Positions 14,745 to 20,593 of a DNA stretch of 21,197 bases are shown here, in pieces. Below the pieces are notes generated by a model. The model made no database searches and was not told the origin of the DNA. It saw only the letters and a program-made list of their open reading frames with translations. The position numbers were made by a program, and so were the translations under genes. Every line of letters starts with the position of its first letter. Within the stretch, counting starts at the first letter, position 1. Origin of the DNA: T3Sed10-241 sp036796255 (GTDB taxonomy: Bacteria; Bacteroidota; Bacteroidia; Flavobacteriales_D; Cryomorphaceae); contig DAIRDH010000056.1 in assembly GCA_036796255.1 (NCBI GenBank), positions 1 through 21,197 of the forward strand, written 5' to 3'.

Positions 14745-15770
14745 TTATTTTCTTTTTTTTTCTGGAGCATCACTTCCGCGTTCTATAATCACATCCTGTT
14801 CGCGAATGCGAACTGCATGGGCAAGGGGATGAATACCTTCGCCATAGCGCTCGGCATAAACGCGGATTAATGCAGCCCCAAAGAAGAATATTAAGCAGGC
14901 ATATGAAACCCAAAGGAGCAGCACTACAACCGATCCGGCAGCCCCGTACATGGTGCCTGGTGAGGCTTTACCAAAATAGAATCCCAATAAAAACACGCCG
15001 GCGTTGAATAGTATTGCAGTGCCTATAGAACCTCTCCACACCGTTGACCAGGCTACGCGTGCATCTGGGAGAAACCTGAACATGAGCGCAAAGAGCATGG
15101 CAATGACAGCGGTTGAAATGCCGAAGTCAAGTATCTGGGCGGCGAGCACATAGGCAGGCTCCCAAATGGTTGACAAAAAACTGCTCAGCGCAGTGAGCAA
15201 AGCGGATACGATGAAGCTTATCAAAAGCAAAAAGCCAATTACCAATACGAATCCAAAACTTATACTTCTGTCAATGAGAAGCTTTAGAATATTGGATTTA
15301 GGGTCTTGACGAATATCCCACATTTCATTTAGCGAAAGCTGAAGGTGGTAAAATACTCCGGTGGCACCAAAAAGCAATACCCCTATACCTATTACAGTAG
15401 CCCAGAAACTTTGACCACTTAATTGAATACTCTCCAATATGGATGCAATGTACTTGGCGGCATCTTTGCCCACCCATTCAGCAATTTGGTCATTGATTTC
15501 TCCTTCAACAATCTCATTGCCCCAAATAGCTCCCACAGAATTGATCACAACTACCAGCAATCCCGGAAGGGACAATATGGCATAATATGCCACTACAGCT
15601 CCCAGACGCCAAGGATTGTGGTTGTTCCATTCTTTTGCGGAAGCAAGCAAAAATGAGGGGATTTCTTTAATTCCAAATTCGCCGCGTTCCTCAACACCTT
15701 TCTCAAACTTCTTTTTCTCTCGCTCGACTTTCTCTTCGTCAAGAAGTGATTCTTCTTTATCTCTTTTCAT
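14745..15770 (-). CDS. YihY/virulence factor BrkB-family membrane protein
   Basis: 341 residues from ATG 15770. A highly charged N-terminal tail (residues 1-36, many Glu and Lys) precedes six likely membrane helices at about 56-83, 122-142, 170-192, 205-232, 250-266 and 280-302. Family marks include VAYYAILSLPGLLVVV, GVFYHLQLSLNEMWDI, FRFLPDARVAW, and the late GASGS-like turn TMYGAAGSVVVLLLWVSY. The C-terminus is charged (PEKKRK). The function of the YihY family is not settled; it was first confused with RNase BN, which is a different enzyme. The frame continues 60 codons upstream to 15950, but that extension covers the sigma-54 promoter match at 15796-15810 and is not family-like, so I start at 15770. 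It heads a probable operon with the DUF748-like gene and mscS, and is divergent from csbD. Confidence 0.9.
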   Translation of the reverse strand: MKRDKEESLLDEEKVEREKKKFEKGVEERGEFGIKEIPSFLLASAKEWNNHNPWRLGAVVAYYAILSLPGLLVVVINSVGAIWGNEIVEGEINDQIAEWVGKDAAKYIASILESIQLSGQSFWATVIGIGVLLFGATGVFYHLQLSLNEMWDIRQDPKSNILKLLIDRSISFGFVLVIGFLLLISFIVSALLTALSSFLSTIWEPAYVLAAQILDFGISTAVIAMLFALMFRFLPDARVAWSTVWRGSIGTAILFNAGVFLLGFYFGKASPGTMYGAAGSVVVLLLWVSYACLIFFFGAALIRVYAERYGEGIHPLAHAVRIREQDVIIERGSDAPEKKRK

Positions 15771-15795
15771 AAATCCTTTGGATGGTGGAATATTG

Positions 15796-15810
15796 GCAAA
15801 GCTTGTACCA
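15796..15810 (-). promoter_or_regulatory. Sigma-54 (-24/-12) promoter of the YihY-type gene
   Basis: The minus strand reads TGGTAC, five bases (AAGCT), then TTGC, 9 of 10 fixed positions of TGGCAC-N5-TTGC. GG (15809-15808) and GC (15797-15796) are 10 bases apart. The predicted transcript start near 15784 leaves about 14 bases to ATG 15770. The downstream genes (DUF748-like, mscS) may share this promoter. Confidence 0.55.
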
Positions 15811-16001
15811 CACTCTGGCCGATCGGTGTAATATAATGAATGTTGGGCAAAATTCCGCGAGCATTCATGAACCTCCAGCTGCTCAATGACCGCTGTTGAC
15901 AAGAGAATAGAAGCCTTAACGCAAATCAAAGATAATCTGTAAAATCTCAAATTTAACTGAGTGAAACGTCATTATTAAGCAATGCCTGGCAATCGCATTT
16001 G

Positions 16002-16014
16002 GGGTGTTTACCCA
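16002..16014. promoter_or_regulatory. Half-site TTACCCA within an inverted repeat, candidate enhancer
   Basis: TTACCCA at 16008-16014 is identical to the left half of the palindrome at 12515-12532. GGGT-GTTT-ACCC (16002-16013) forms an overlapping inverted repeat. The site lies about 150 bp upstream of the predicted csbD transcript start and about 225 bp upstream of that of the divergent YihY-type gene, so one activator could serve both. Confidence 0.35.
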
Positions 16015-16136
16015 CTTAATTGTGGACTTAAAACCACACAATCCACCCCGCATTTAATTAATCATGTCAGTACTTTTCACACATAATATCTTGATTGTAC
16101 GCCCTTCGCGTCAAAGGATACCACTTTAAAGCATTG

Positions 16137-16151
16137 AGGCACATTGTGTGC
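16137..16151 (+). promoter_or_regulatory. Sigma-54 (-24/-12) promoter of csbD
   Basis: AGGCAC, five bases (ATTGT), then GTGC, 8 of 10 fixed positions of the consensus. GG (16138-16139) and GC (16150-16151) are correctly spaced, and the next base is T as preferred. The predicted start near 16163 gives a 30-base leader to ATG 16193. The same bases also form a short inverted repeat (GCACA-TTG-TGTGC), so an operator is an alternative reading. Confidence 0.45.
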
Positions 16152-16192
16152 TTCAATTAGGTTGAACATAATAAAAACAAAATCAAATCAAC

Positions 16193-16384
16193 ATGAGCGC
16201 AACGACAGATAAGATCAAAGGAAACTGGAATCAAATGAAAGGTAAACTCAAGCAACAGTACGGTGAACTCACCGACGATGATTTGAAGTATACCGAAGGC
16301 AAGGAAGATGAGCTTCTGGGCCGCATTCAGGAAAAAACAGGAAAGTCGAAAGACGAGGTGAAGAAATTCATTGACAACATCTAA
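16193..16384 (+). CDS. csbD: CsbD-family stress protein
   Basis: 63 residues, the usual CsbD length, and clearly of the family. The N-terminal MSATTDKIKGNWNQMKGKLKQQYGELTDDDL matches the family pattern (D-K-I-K-G-N-W-x-Q-x-K-G-K-L-K-x-x-x-G-x-L-T-D-D-D-L). It is followed by YTEGKEDELLGRIQEKTGKSKDEVKKFI. The protein is small, highly charged and cytoplasmic. CsbD is a sigma-B general stress protein in Bacillus and its relatives (YjbJ in E. coli) are among the most abundant stress-induced proteins; the molecular activity is unknown. Bacteroidota lack sigma-B, and here a sigma-54-type promoter lies upstream. The transcript ends at a strong terminator (16403-16435). The gene is convergent with the small membrane protein gene at 16414-16761. 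Confidence 0.96.
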   Translation: MSATTDKIKGNWNQMKGKLKQQYGELTDDDLKYTEGKEDELLGRIQEKTGKSKDEVKKFIDNI

Positions 16385-16402
16385 GCCTTTTCCGCTTAAA
16401 TG

Positions 16403-16435
16403 AAACCCGCAGTCTAGTTGGCTGCGGGTTTTTTT
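16403..16435 (+). terminator. Strong intrinsic terminator of csbD
   Basis: AAACCCGCAG (16403-16412) pairs perfectly with CTGCGGGTTT (16422-16431), with a 9-base loop and a T-run continuing to 16435. The right arm and T-run lie inside the 3' end of the convergent gene on the minus strand, whose stop codon (16416-16414) falls in the loop. The last codons of that gene (Lys-Lys-Pro-Ala-Ala-Asn) are therefore written by the terminator. Confidence 0.92.
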
Positions 16436-16761
16436 GTTTTATCATTTTTTTCGGCTTCTTTATCCTCGCCATTTTTTTCGGCTTCCCGCACAGTATCAGA
16501 AACCTCGCGGGCAAGTTTAGTCTTTTCCGACCAGCGGTAAAGCGCCGCAATTTTATAGCCTACTTTGATGGCAGTACCGGTGCTGTCCTTCTCTGCAATC
16601 CACATAAACACCTTGCGCAAAGGCTTTAGATAAGGCATCAATATCAAAGCCGTGAGCGCATAAAGCGCCCAGCCAAAAGGCAGAAATGGCAGCATAAGGC
16701 TGGCGGTGCCCAAAACGAATGTGATGACCGCGAGTATTGGAATGACGTAGGCTTTCTTCAT
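16414..16761 (-). CDS. Small membrane protein with PGPGW-like hydrophobic hairpin
   Basis: 115 residues from ATG 16761 (MKKAYVIPILAVITFVLG). Two membrane helices (about 4-20 and 27-46) are joined by a tight LMLPFLPFGWAL turn. The helix-proline-glycine-tryptophan hairpin resembles the PGPGW and DUF454-like small membrane proteins, but I cannot assign it firmly. Then comes a basic amphipathic segment (YLKPLRKVFMWIAEKDS). The C-terminal half is a soluble, highly charged helix rich in Glu and Lys (EAEKNGEDKEAEKND). A 10-codon upstream extension to 16791 exists but is not signal-like. Its 3' end overlaps the csbD terminator. A GG-N10-GC match lies upstream at 16774-16788, but its predicted start would leave almost no leader. 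Role unknown; its position beside csbD suggests envelope stress. Confidence 0.75.
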   Translation of the reverse strand: MKKAYVIPILAVITFVLGTASLMLPFLPFGWALYALTALILMPYLKPLRKVFMWIAEKDSTGTAIKVGYKIAALYRWSEKTKLAREVSDTVREAEKNGEDKEAEKNDKTKKPAAN

Positions 16762-16773
16762 GATTTGTGCAGG

Positions 16774-16788
16774 GCAAACCGAATGCCG
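16774..16788 (-). promoter_or_regulatory. Possible sigma-54 promoter of the small membrane protein gene
   Basis: The minus strand reads CGGCAT, five bases (TCGGT), then TTGC, 8 of 10 fixed positions with correct GG/GC spacing. The predicted transcript start (about 16762) is directly against ATG 16761, so either the message is leaderless, the real start codon lies further downstream, or the match is fortuitous. Confidence 0.3.
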
Positions 16789-16909
16789 CAAAATTTAAAA
16801 CGCATTTCTCCTGCAAAATGAGTAGGCTCAAACCGGGCAGTGAGCATGGAATCGGCAGGCGCATGGAAGATGAAATGATGTTCAGGAATTTGAAAATGAT
16901 GAGCACCAG

Positions 16910-16926
16910 CATCCCGCTTTGGGATG
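16910..16926. repeat. Palindrome CATCCC-5-GGGATG
   Basis: CATCCC (16910-16915) and GGGATG (16921-16926) form perfect 6-bp arms around GCTTT. The site lies about 155 bp upstream of the predicted start of the minus-strand small membrane protein gene and about 65 bp upstream of the uup -7 box. It could be an enhancer-type site for the former or an operator for the latter. Confidence 0.35.
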
Positions 16927-16982
16927 ATTCAAACATCTGCATGCTGCGCCTTAATCAAAGCATTTCATTGCCCATCAATCCC

Positions 16983-16990
16983 TACCTTTG
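16983..16990 (+). promoter_or_regulatory. Bacteroidota -7 box of the ABC-F gene
   Basis: TACCTTTG followed by CA is an exact match to TAnnTTTG and identical to the valS -7 box. It lies 18 bases before ATG 17009. The nearest -33 TTG (16968-16970) is too close at 12 bases; TTC at 16964-16966 has 16-base spacing. The box overlaps the region just 5' of an alternative in-frame ATG at 16988, which argues for the start at 17009. Confidence 0.5.
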
Positions 16991-17008
16991 CACCCGCAAA
17001 TCGCTCAC

Positions 17009-18901
17009 ATGAACATCCTATCTGTCGAAAACCTTTCCAAGCGCTACGGTCCGCGCCTGCTTTTTGAAAACTTCTCTTTCGGCATGGCCGTGGGCGAAAA
17101 AGTGGCCATCGTGGCACCCAATGGCAGCGGCAAGAGCACCCTGCTCAAGGCCATTGCTGGCGATGAACCCGCCGATACCGGCAATGTGGTTTTCCGCAGT
17201 GGCACGCGCATAGGATACCTCCCGCAGGATCCCATTTTCCCGGAAGGGCTCAGCCTCAAGGAAGCCATCATGCAGAGCGATACGCCCATGAAGCACGCCG
17301 CCCTCGCCTACGAGAAGGCCCTCGAAGACCCGGGAGATGGCGATGCCCTCCAGGCGGCCATGGACCTCATGGACCGCAGCAATGCCTGGGATTACGAAGC
17401 CCGCGTGAAGGAAGTGCTCGGACAGCTTGGCATTGACCGCAGCGACATACTCGTAGAGGCCGCCTCTGGTGGACAGCGCAAGCGCGCCGCCCTTGCCAAG
17501 GTGATGCTCGAAGAGCCCGACCTCATCATACTCGATGAGCCCACCAACCACCTCGACCTCGATACCATTGAGTGGCTTGAGAACTGGCTGGCCAGCGGCA
17601 ACTTTACCTTGCTTATGGTGACCCACGACCGCTATTTCCTCGACCGTGTATGCACGGACATTCTCGAAATCGAGCGCGGCGAACTGGTCCGCTATGTGGG
17701 CAATTACAGCTATTTCCTGGAAAAGAAAGCCGAGCGCGATGCCATGCTCGCCTCGAGTGTCGACAAGGCCAAAAACCTCATGCGCACCGAGTTGGAGTGG
17801 ATACGCCGCCAGCCCAAAGCCCGGGGCACCAAGAGCAAGAGCCGTGTGGATGCATTCGACGGCATCAAGGCCCAGGCCAGCATCAAGACCGACAAGCAAT
17901 CGATGGAGCTGGGCGTGCGCACTGAGCGCATGGGCTCCAAGATCGTGGAGTACCACAAGGTGAGCAAGGAATTTGGCGATATCAAGATCCTCGACCAGTT
18001 CACTTACACCTTCCAGCGCCACGAGAAGCTCGGTATTGTAGGCAAAAACGGCACCGGCAAGTCGACTTTCATCAAAATGCTGCTCGGCAAGGAGCCTGTA
18101 GACAGCGGCAAGGTGGTGCAGGGCGAGACCATCCGCTTTGGGCATTACGACCAGGACGGGCTGCTCGCCAGCGACCACAAGCGCGTGATCGAGGTGGTGA
18201 CAGACATCGCAGAGGTGATTGAGCTCAAAAAAGGGCAAAAGCTCACAGCGGCGCAATTGCTCGAGCGCTTCCTCTTCAGCAGGGAGAAGCAATGGCAACT
18301 CGTGAGCACCCTGAGCGGTGGCGAGAAGCGCCGGCTCTACCTCTGCACTGTGCTCATGGCCAATCCCAACTTCCTGGTACTCGATGAGCCCACCAACGAC
18401 CTCGACATCGACACCCTGCAGGTGCTTGAAGACTACCTCGCTACCTACGACGGCTGCCTTGTGGTGGTAAGCCACGACCGCTTCTTTATGGACCGCGTGG
18501 TCGACCATCTCTTTGTATTTGAAGGTCAAGCCAAAATCCGCGACTTCCCCGGCAACTACAGCCAGTACCGCGAAAAGCTCAAGGAGGAAACTTCCGCAAA
18601 ATCGAAAGCAACAGCGGCAGCCAAGGCTGTCGCCAAAACGGAGGAAACCACAAGCTCCGGCAGCAGCCCCAAGTCTTCAGGCGAAAAAATCAAGCTGACC
18701 TATGCCGAGCGTCTCGAATTTGAAAAGCTCGAAAAGAGCATCGAGCAGCTCGAAGCCAAGAAGGAAGCCCTTGCGGAAAAACTGTCGAACAGCAACGACA
18801 ACGCCGAGCTCATGGCCATCTCAGCCGAGCTGGAAGAAGTGGTAAAAACCGTCGACGCCCACACCGAAAGGTGGATGGAGCTGGCGCAGTGGGCGGAGTG
18901 A
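17009..18901 (+). CDS. uup: ABC-F family ATPase, Uup-like
   Basis: 630 residues, two ABC domains in one chain and no membrane segment, so an ABC-F protein that works on ribosomes or nucleic acid rather than in transport. Domain 1: Walker A APNGSGKST (36-44, Ala in place of the usual first Gly), signature ASGGQ (152-156), Walker B LIILDEP (172-178), switch H206. The linker (about 235-310) holds the interaction motif with LEWIRRQPKARGTKSKSRVDAF. Domain 2: Walker A GKNGTGKS (345-352), signature LSGGE (435-439), Walker B FLVLDEP (455-461), H489. An Ala/Lys/Ser-rich spacer (528-560) leads to a C-terminal coiled coil (562-628, beginning KLTYAERLEFEKLEKSIEQL). That coiled coil is the mark of Uup and its relatives, as opposed to EttA. 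ATG 17009 (MNILSVENLSKRYG) is preferred over the one 21 bases upstream. GC-rich codon use resembles that of valS. Confidence 0.93.
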   Translation: MNILSVENLSKRYGPRLLFENFSFGMAVGEKVAIVAPNGSGKSTLLKAIAGDEPADTGNVVFRSGTRIGYLPQDPIFPEGLSLKEAIMQSDTPMKHAALAYEKALEDPGDGDALQAAMDLMDRSNAWDYEARVKEVLGQLGIDRSDILVEAASGGQRKRAALAKVMLEEPDLIILDEPTNHLDLDTIEWLENWLASGNFTLLMVTHDRYFLDRVCTDILEIERGELVRYVGNYSYFLEKKAERDAMLASSVDKAKNLMRTELEWIRRQPKARGTKSKSRVDAFDGIKAQASIKTDKQSMELGVRTERMGSKIVEYHKVSKEFGDIKILDQFTYTFQRHEKLGIVGKNGTGKSTFIKMLLGKEPVDSGKVVQGETIRFGHYDQDGLLASDHKRVIEVVTDIAEVIELKKGQKLTAAQLLERFLFSREKQWQLVSTLSGGEKRRLYLCTVLMANPNFLVLDEPTNDLDIDTLQVLEDYLATYDGCLVVVSHDRFFMDRVVDHLFVFEGQAKIRDFPGNYSQYREKLKEETSAKSKATAAAKAVAKTEETTSSGSSPKSSGEKIKLTYAERLEFEKLEKSIEQLEAKKEALAEKLSNSNDNAELMAISAELEEVVKTVDAHTERWMELAQWAE

Positions 18902-18932
18902 ATGCTTCTTGTAAAGGATTGAATACATAATA

Positions 18933-18965
18933 ATTTACGATTTTAGATTTTATGATTTACGATTT
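18933..18965. repeat. Direct repeat ATTTACGATTT, 22-bp period
   Basis: Two exact 11-bp copies (18933-18943 and 18955-18965) are separated by TAGATTTTATG, itself a near-copy of part of the unit. Short AT-rich stretches of this type recur between genes in many Bacteroidota genomes; I cannot say whether this one has a role. Confidence 0.5.
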
Positions 18966-19111
18966 GGGGTCTTCCTCAGTATTGTGAATTTGTGTTTATG
19001 CCTCAGTACAAATCATTTATCTTCGCCTAAAACCACCTCTGCGTTGTTATTTGCAATCCAGCGGCTCAATTGTAATCATTCGCTTCATTGGTTTTCAAAT
19101 TAGCCAGGACA

Positions 19112-19166
19112 TGTATAGAAATGTCGATTTTCTATACACATCAACCTTGACATGAATAGAAAATCG
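19112..19166. repeat. Nested inverted repeats, three copies of an ATAGAAA arm
   Basis: TGTATAGAAA (19112-19121) pairs with TTTCTATACA (19129-19138), 10-bp perfect arms around a 7-base loop. The right arm, read as CGATTTTCTAT (19125-19135), also pairs perfectly with ATAGAAAATCG (19156-19166), 11-bp arms. The middle arm can thus form one of two exclusive hairpins. The context is non-coding. Confidence 0.5.
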
Positions 19167-19329
19167 CAAAAAGTATACATGAAGAATATTTGGCGGAGTA
19201 GGCGGAATGAGCGAATTTCACATAAAGCATTGACTGCGCTAGCAAACTGACAGGTTTTCAAGACCCGGTAGGTCTAATCTGTAGTTGTAATCCAATCGTC
19301 AAACTTGAGGTGCTCAAAGTCTCCAATCC

Positions 19330-20001
19330 TCAAGCCCTGTTGGGATCCATCCGCAATTGCTTAAAAGCCCATTGAAACGTTTTTCCGAAAAGGAAAATGA
19401 CAATGCCTATGACGCTGTAGAGTACGATGAAGAGAAGCTGCACAGTGAGCCCTCCTTCAGCCATAAAATTGAAGTTAAAATAGTCCTCAGCGAAAATGGG
19501 CAAATAGACCGTGAGGTACAATGCCCAAAGGGCTATCTGAAATAAGGTGGCGAAATACTGCCGTTTGATCAGCCTCAAAAAGAGGATGTAGAGCATCATG
19601 ACCGTTGCCGCAAAACCAAGGGCAATGTGAAATGCAATAAAATAGTGCTTCCAGAGGCCGAGTTCCTGACCTGAAAGCCACACAACAAAGGCAATCATGG
19701 GATAAGTAAACAGGCTCAGTGGACCTAAAAAGAGCTGAAATAGTTGACCCTTGAGCATGCGCTGAATGGTTTGGGCGCGCTGCTCTGCATGCTTGTATTC
19801 AAGTTTCCGCAGCTTGAGCCATGAGTTTTCGCCCTTGAATTTGGCGAAAGCCTCCTCTGCCGAAAGGCCGGCAGCCATGCGCTCCTCCATCTGCTCGGCG
19901 TAGTGGTCGCTGAGCTCGTTGAGCAGTTCAGGACTCTCAATGCCATAGCGCTTGAGTTGCGCCCTCAGGCGGATGATATCCTCCTCACAAAGTGTCTTCA
20001 T
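19330..20001 (-). CDS. Membrane protein with HAAS-like N-terminal helical domain
   Basis: 223 residues from ATG 20001 (MKTLCEEDIIRLRAQL); an ATG 12 bases further upstream at 20013 is equally open. The soluble N-terminus (1-75) resembles the HAAS or permease-prefix domain: LKRYGIESPELLNELSDHY, then the EQMEERMAAGLSAEEAFAKF pattern (E-L-x-D-H, then M/A-x-G-L/M-S-x-E-E-A). Four membrane helices follow at about 85-110, 120-145, 148-171 and 186-206, and a short charged tail ends the protein. HAAS-type domains are often found in membrane proteins encoded beside PadR-type regulators; none is visible here, but the operon starts beyond the window. Its start overlaps the end of the upstream gene by 17 bases, so translation is probably coupled. 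Function unknown. Confidence 0.8.
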   Translation of the reverse strand: MKTLCEEDIIRLRAQLKRYGIESPELLNELSDHYAEQMEERMAAGLSAEEAFAKFKGENSWLKLRKLEYKHAEQRAQTIQRMLKGQLFQLFLGPLSLFTYPMIAFVVWLSGQELGLWKHYFIAFHIALGFAATVMMLYILFLRLIKRQYFATLFQIALWALYLTVYLPIFAEDYFNFNFMAEGGLTVQLLFIVLYSVIGIVIFLFGKTFQWAFKQLRMDPNRA

Positions 20002-20593
20002 CGCGTTTCTCATTTTTAATGTCCTGCCTCAAGAGCGCATCAAGCTCTTCCTTAAGGGCTTCATTGTCGGGGTCGGCGAGGTGGGCCCGCCATGCATTTA
20101 CAATTTCGGGCTGGTCCTGATACCGGAAACTGACAATTTGCAGCGTGCTCATTACGCCAAATACAGCTGCAAGGCTCCCGATAATTGCAAAGCGGATAAA
20201 AAGCTGCTTGTGAAAATCGTCAACCCGGCCTTTGTTGCTCACCATCACTACCATGAGAAATAGTATAGCAAGCGCAAGCCCAAGGCGCAGCATCAAATCG
20301 GCGCCCGGCCAGATATTCCATTTGAAAATGGTGCCGAGCAACAAGGGACATAGAATGAATCCGCCAACAAATCCTATTGCCTGGAAACGTCTGGGAACTG
20401 CTTGAAATGATTTTCCATTGAGTGCTTCACGCATGCGGATTCCATTGAATAGCAAGGCGCCAAGTGGATAGTAGAGCATAGCCAAAACAGACATGCTCAG
20501 TAACAAGAATACACCCGATAAAGGCACATCCATCAAGCTGCCGATGAAGGAAAGTATTGCAATACCACCACAGATAAGCTCGAGTTTTCTCAT
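19985..20593 (-). CDS. Multi-pass membrane protein with GldL-like WPGAD motif
   Basis: 202 residues with about five membrane helices: 5-21, 25-49, 72-91, 98-118 and 132-152. The third-to-fourth helix junction reads IFKWNIWPGADLML (residues 89-102). That closely resembles the F-K-I-M-H-W-P-G-A-D/N motif of GldL and of several other small Bacteroidota membrane proteins, though the rest is not GldL. The C-terminal ~45 residues are soluble and charged (WRAHLADPDNEALKEELDALL, then a Lys/Glu/Asp-rich end). The start ATG overlaps the upstream gene's TGA (ATGA at 20593-20590) and its end overlaps the downstream gene, so the three genes form a tight operon. I do not recognise a function. Confidence 0.78.
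   Translation of the reverse strand: MRKLELICGGIAILSFIGSLMDVPLSGVFLLLSMSVLAMLYYPLGALLFNGIRMREALNGKSFQAVPRRFQAIGFVGGFILCPLLLGTIFKWNIWPGADLMLRLGLALAILFLMVVMVSNKGRVDDFHKQLFIRFAIIGSLAAVFGVMSTLQIVSFRYQDQPEIVNAWRAHLADPDNEALKEELDALLRQDIKNEKRDEDTL

Larger units (their letters stand above)
15771..16192. other. Divergent control region, YihY-type gene / csbD
   Basis: These 422 bases lie between two divergent genes and encode nothing I recognise. They contain one sigma-54 promoter match pointing each way (15796-15810 minus, 16137-16151 plus). Between them are a CCC/GGG-based site at 16002-16014 and an inverted repeat with 7-bp arms ATGAATG/CATTCAT (15836-15842 and 15862-15868). The layout suggests joint control of both transcription units. 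Confidence 0.55.
18902..19329. other. Convergent intergenic region after uup
   Basis: 428 bases between the ends of two convergent units, with no recognisable gene. The region is AT-rich and holds a short direct repeat (18933-18965) and a cluster of inverted repeats (19112-19166). A small hairpin AGACC-CGGTA-GGTCT lies at 19261-19275. CTTGAGG/CCTCAAG (19304-19310 and 19328-19334) overlaps the stop of the minus-strand gene and may help end its transcript, although no T-run follows. Confidence 0.5.

Noticed and set aside
15771..15950. N-terminal extension of the YihY-type protein
   Set aside because: It covers the sigma-54 promoter match and lacks family similarity. ATG 15770 gives the charged N-terminal tail typical of the family.
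17018..18529. Open frame of 503 codons on the minus strand inside the ABC-F gene
   Set aside because: It lies wholly antisense to a convincing ABC-F gene and is rich in His, Val, Leu and Ala with no domain pattern. Such shadows arise from GC-rich codon bias.
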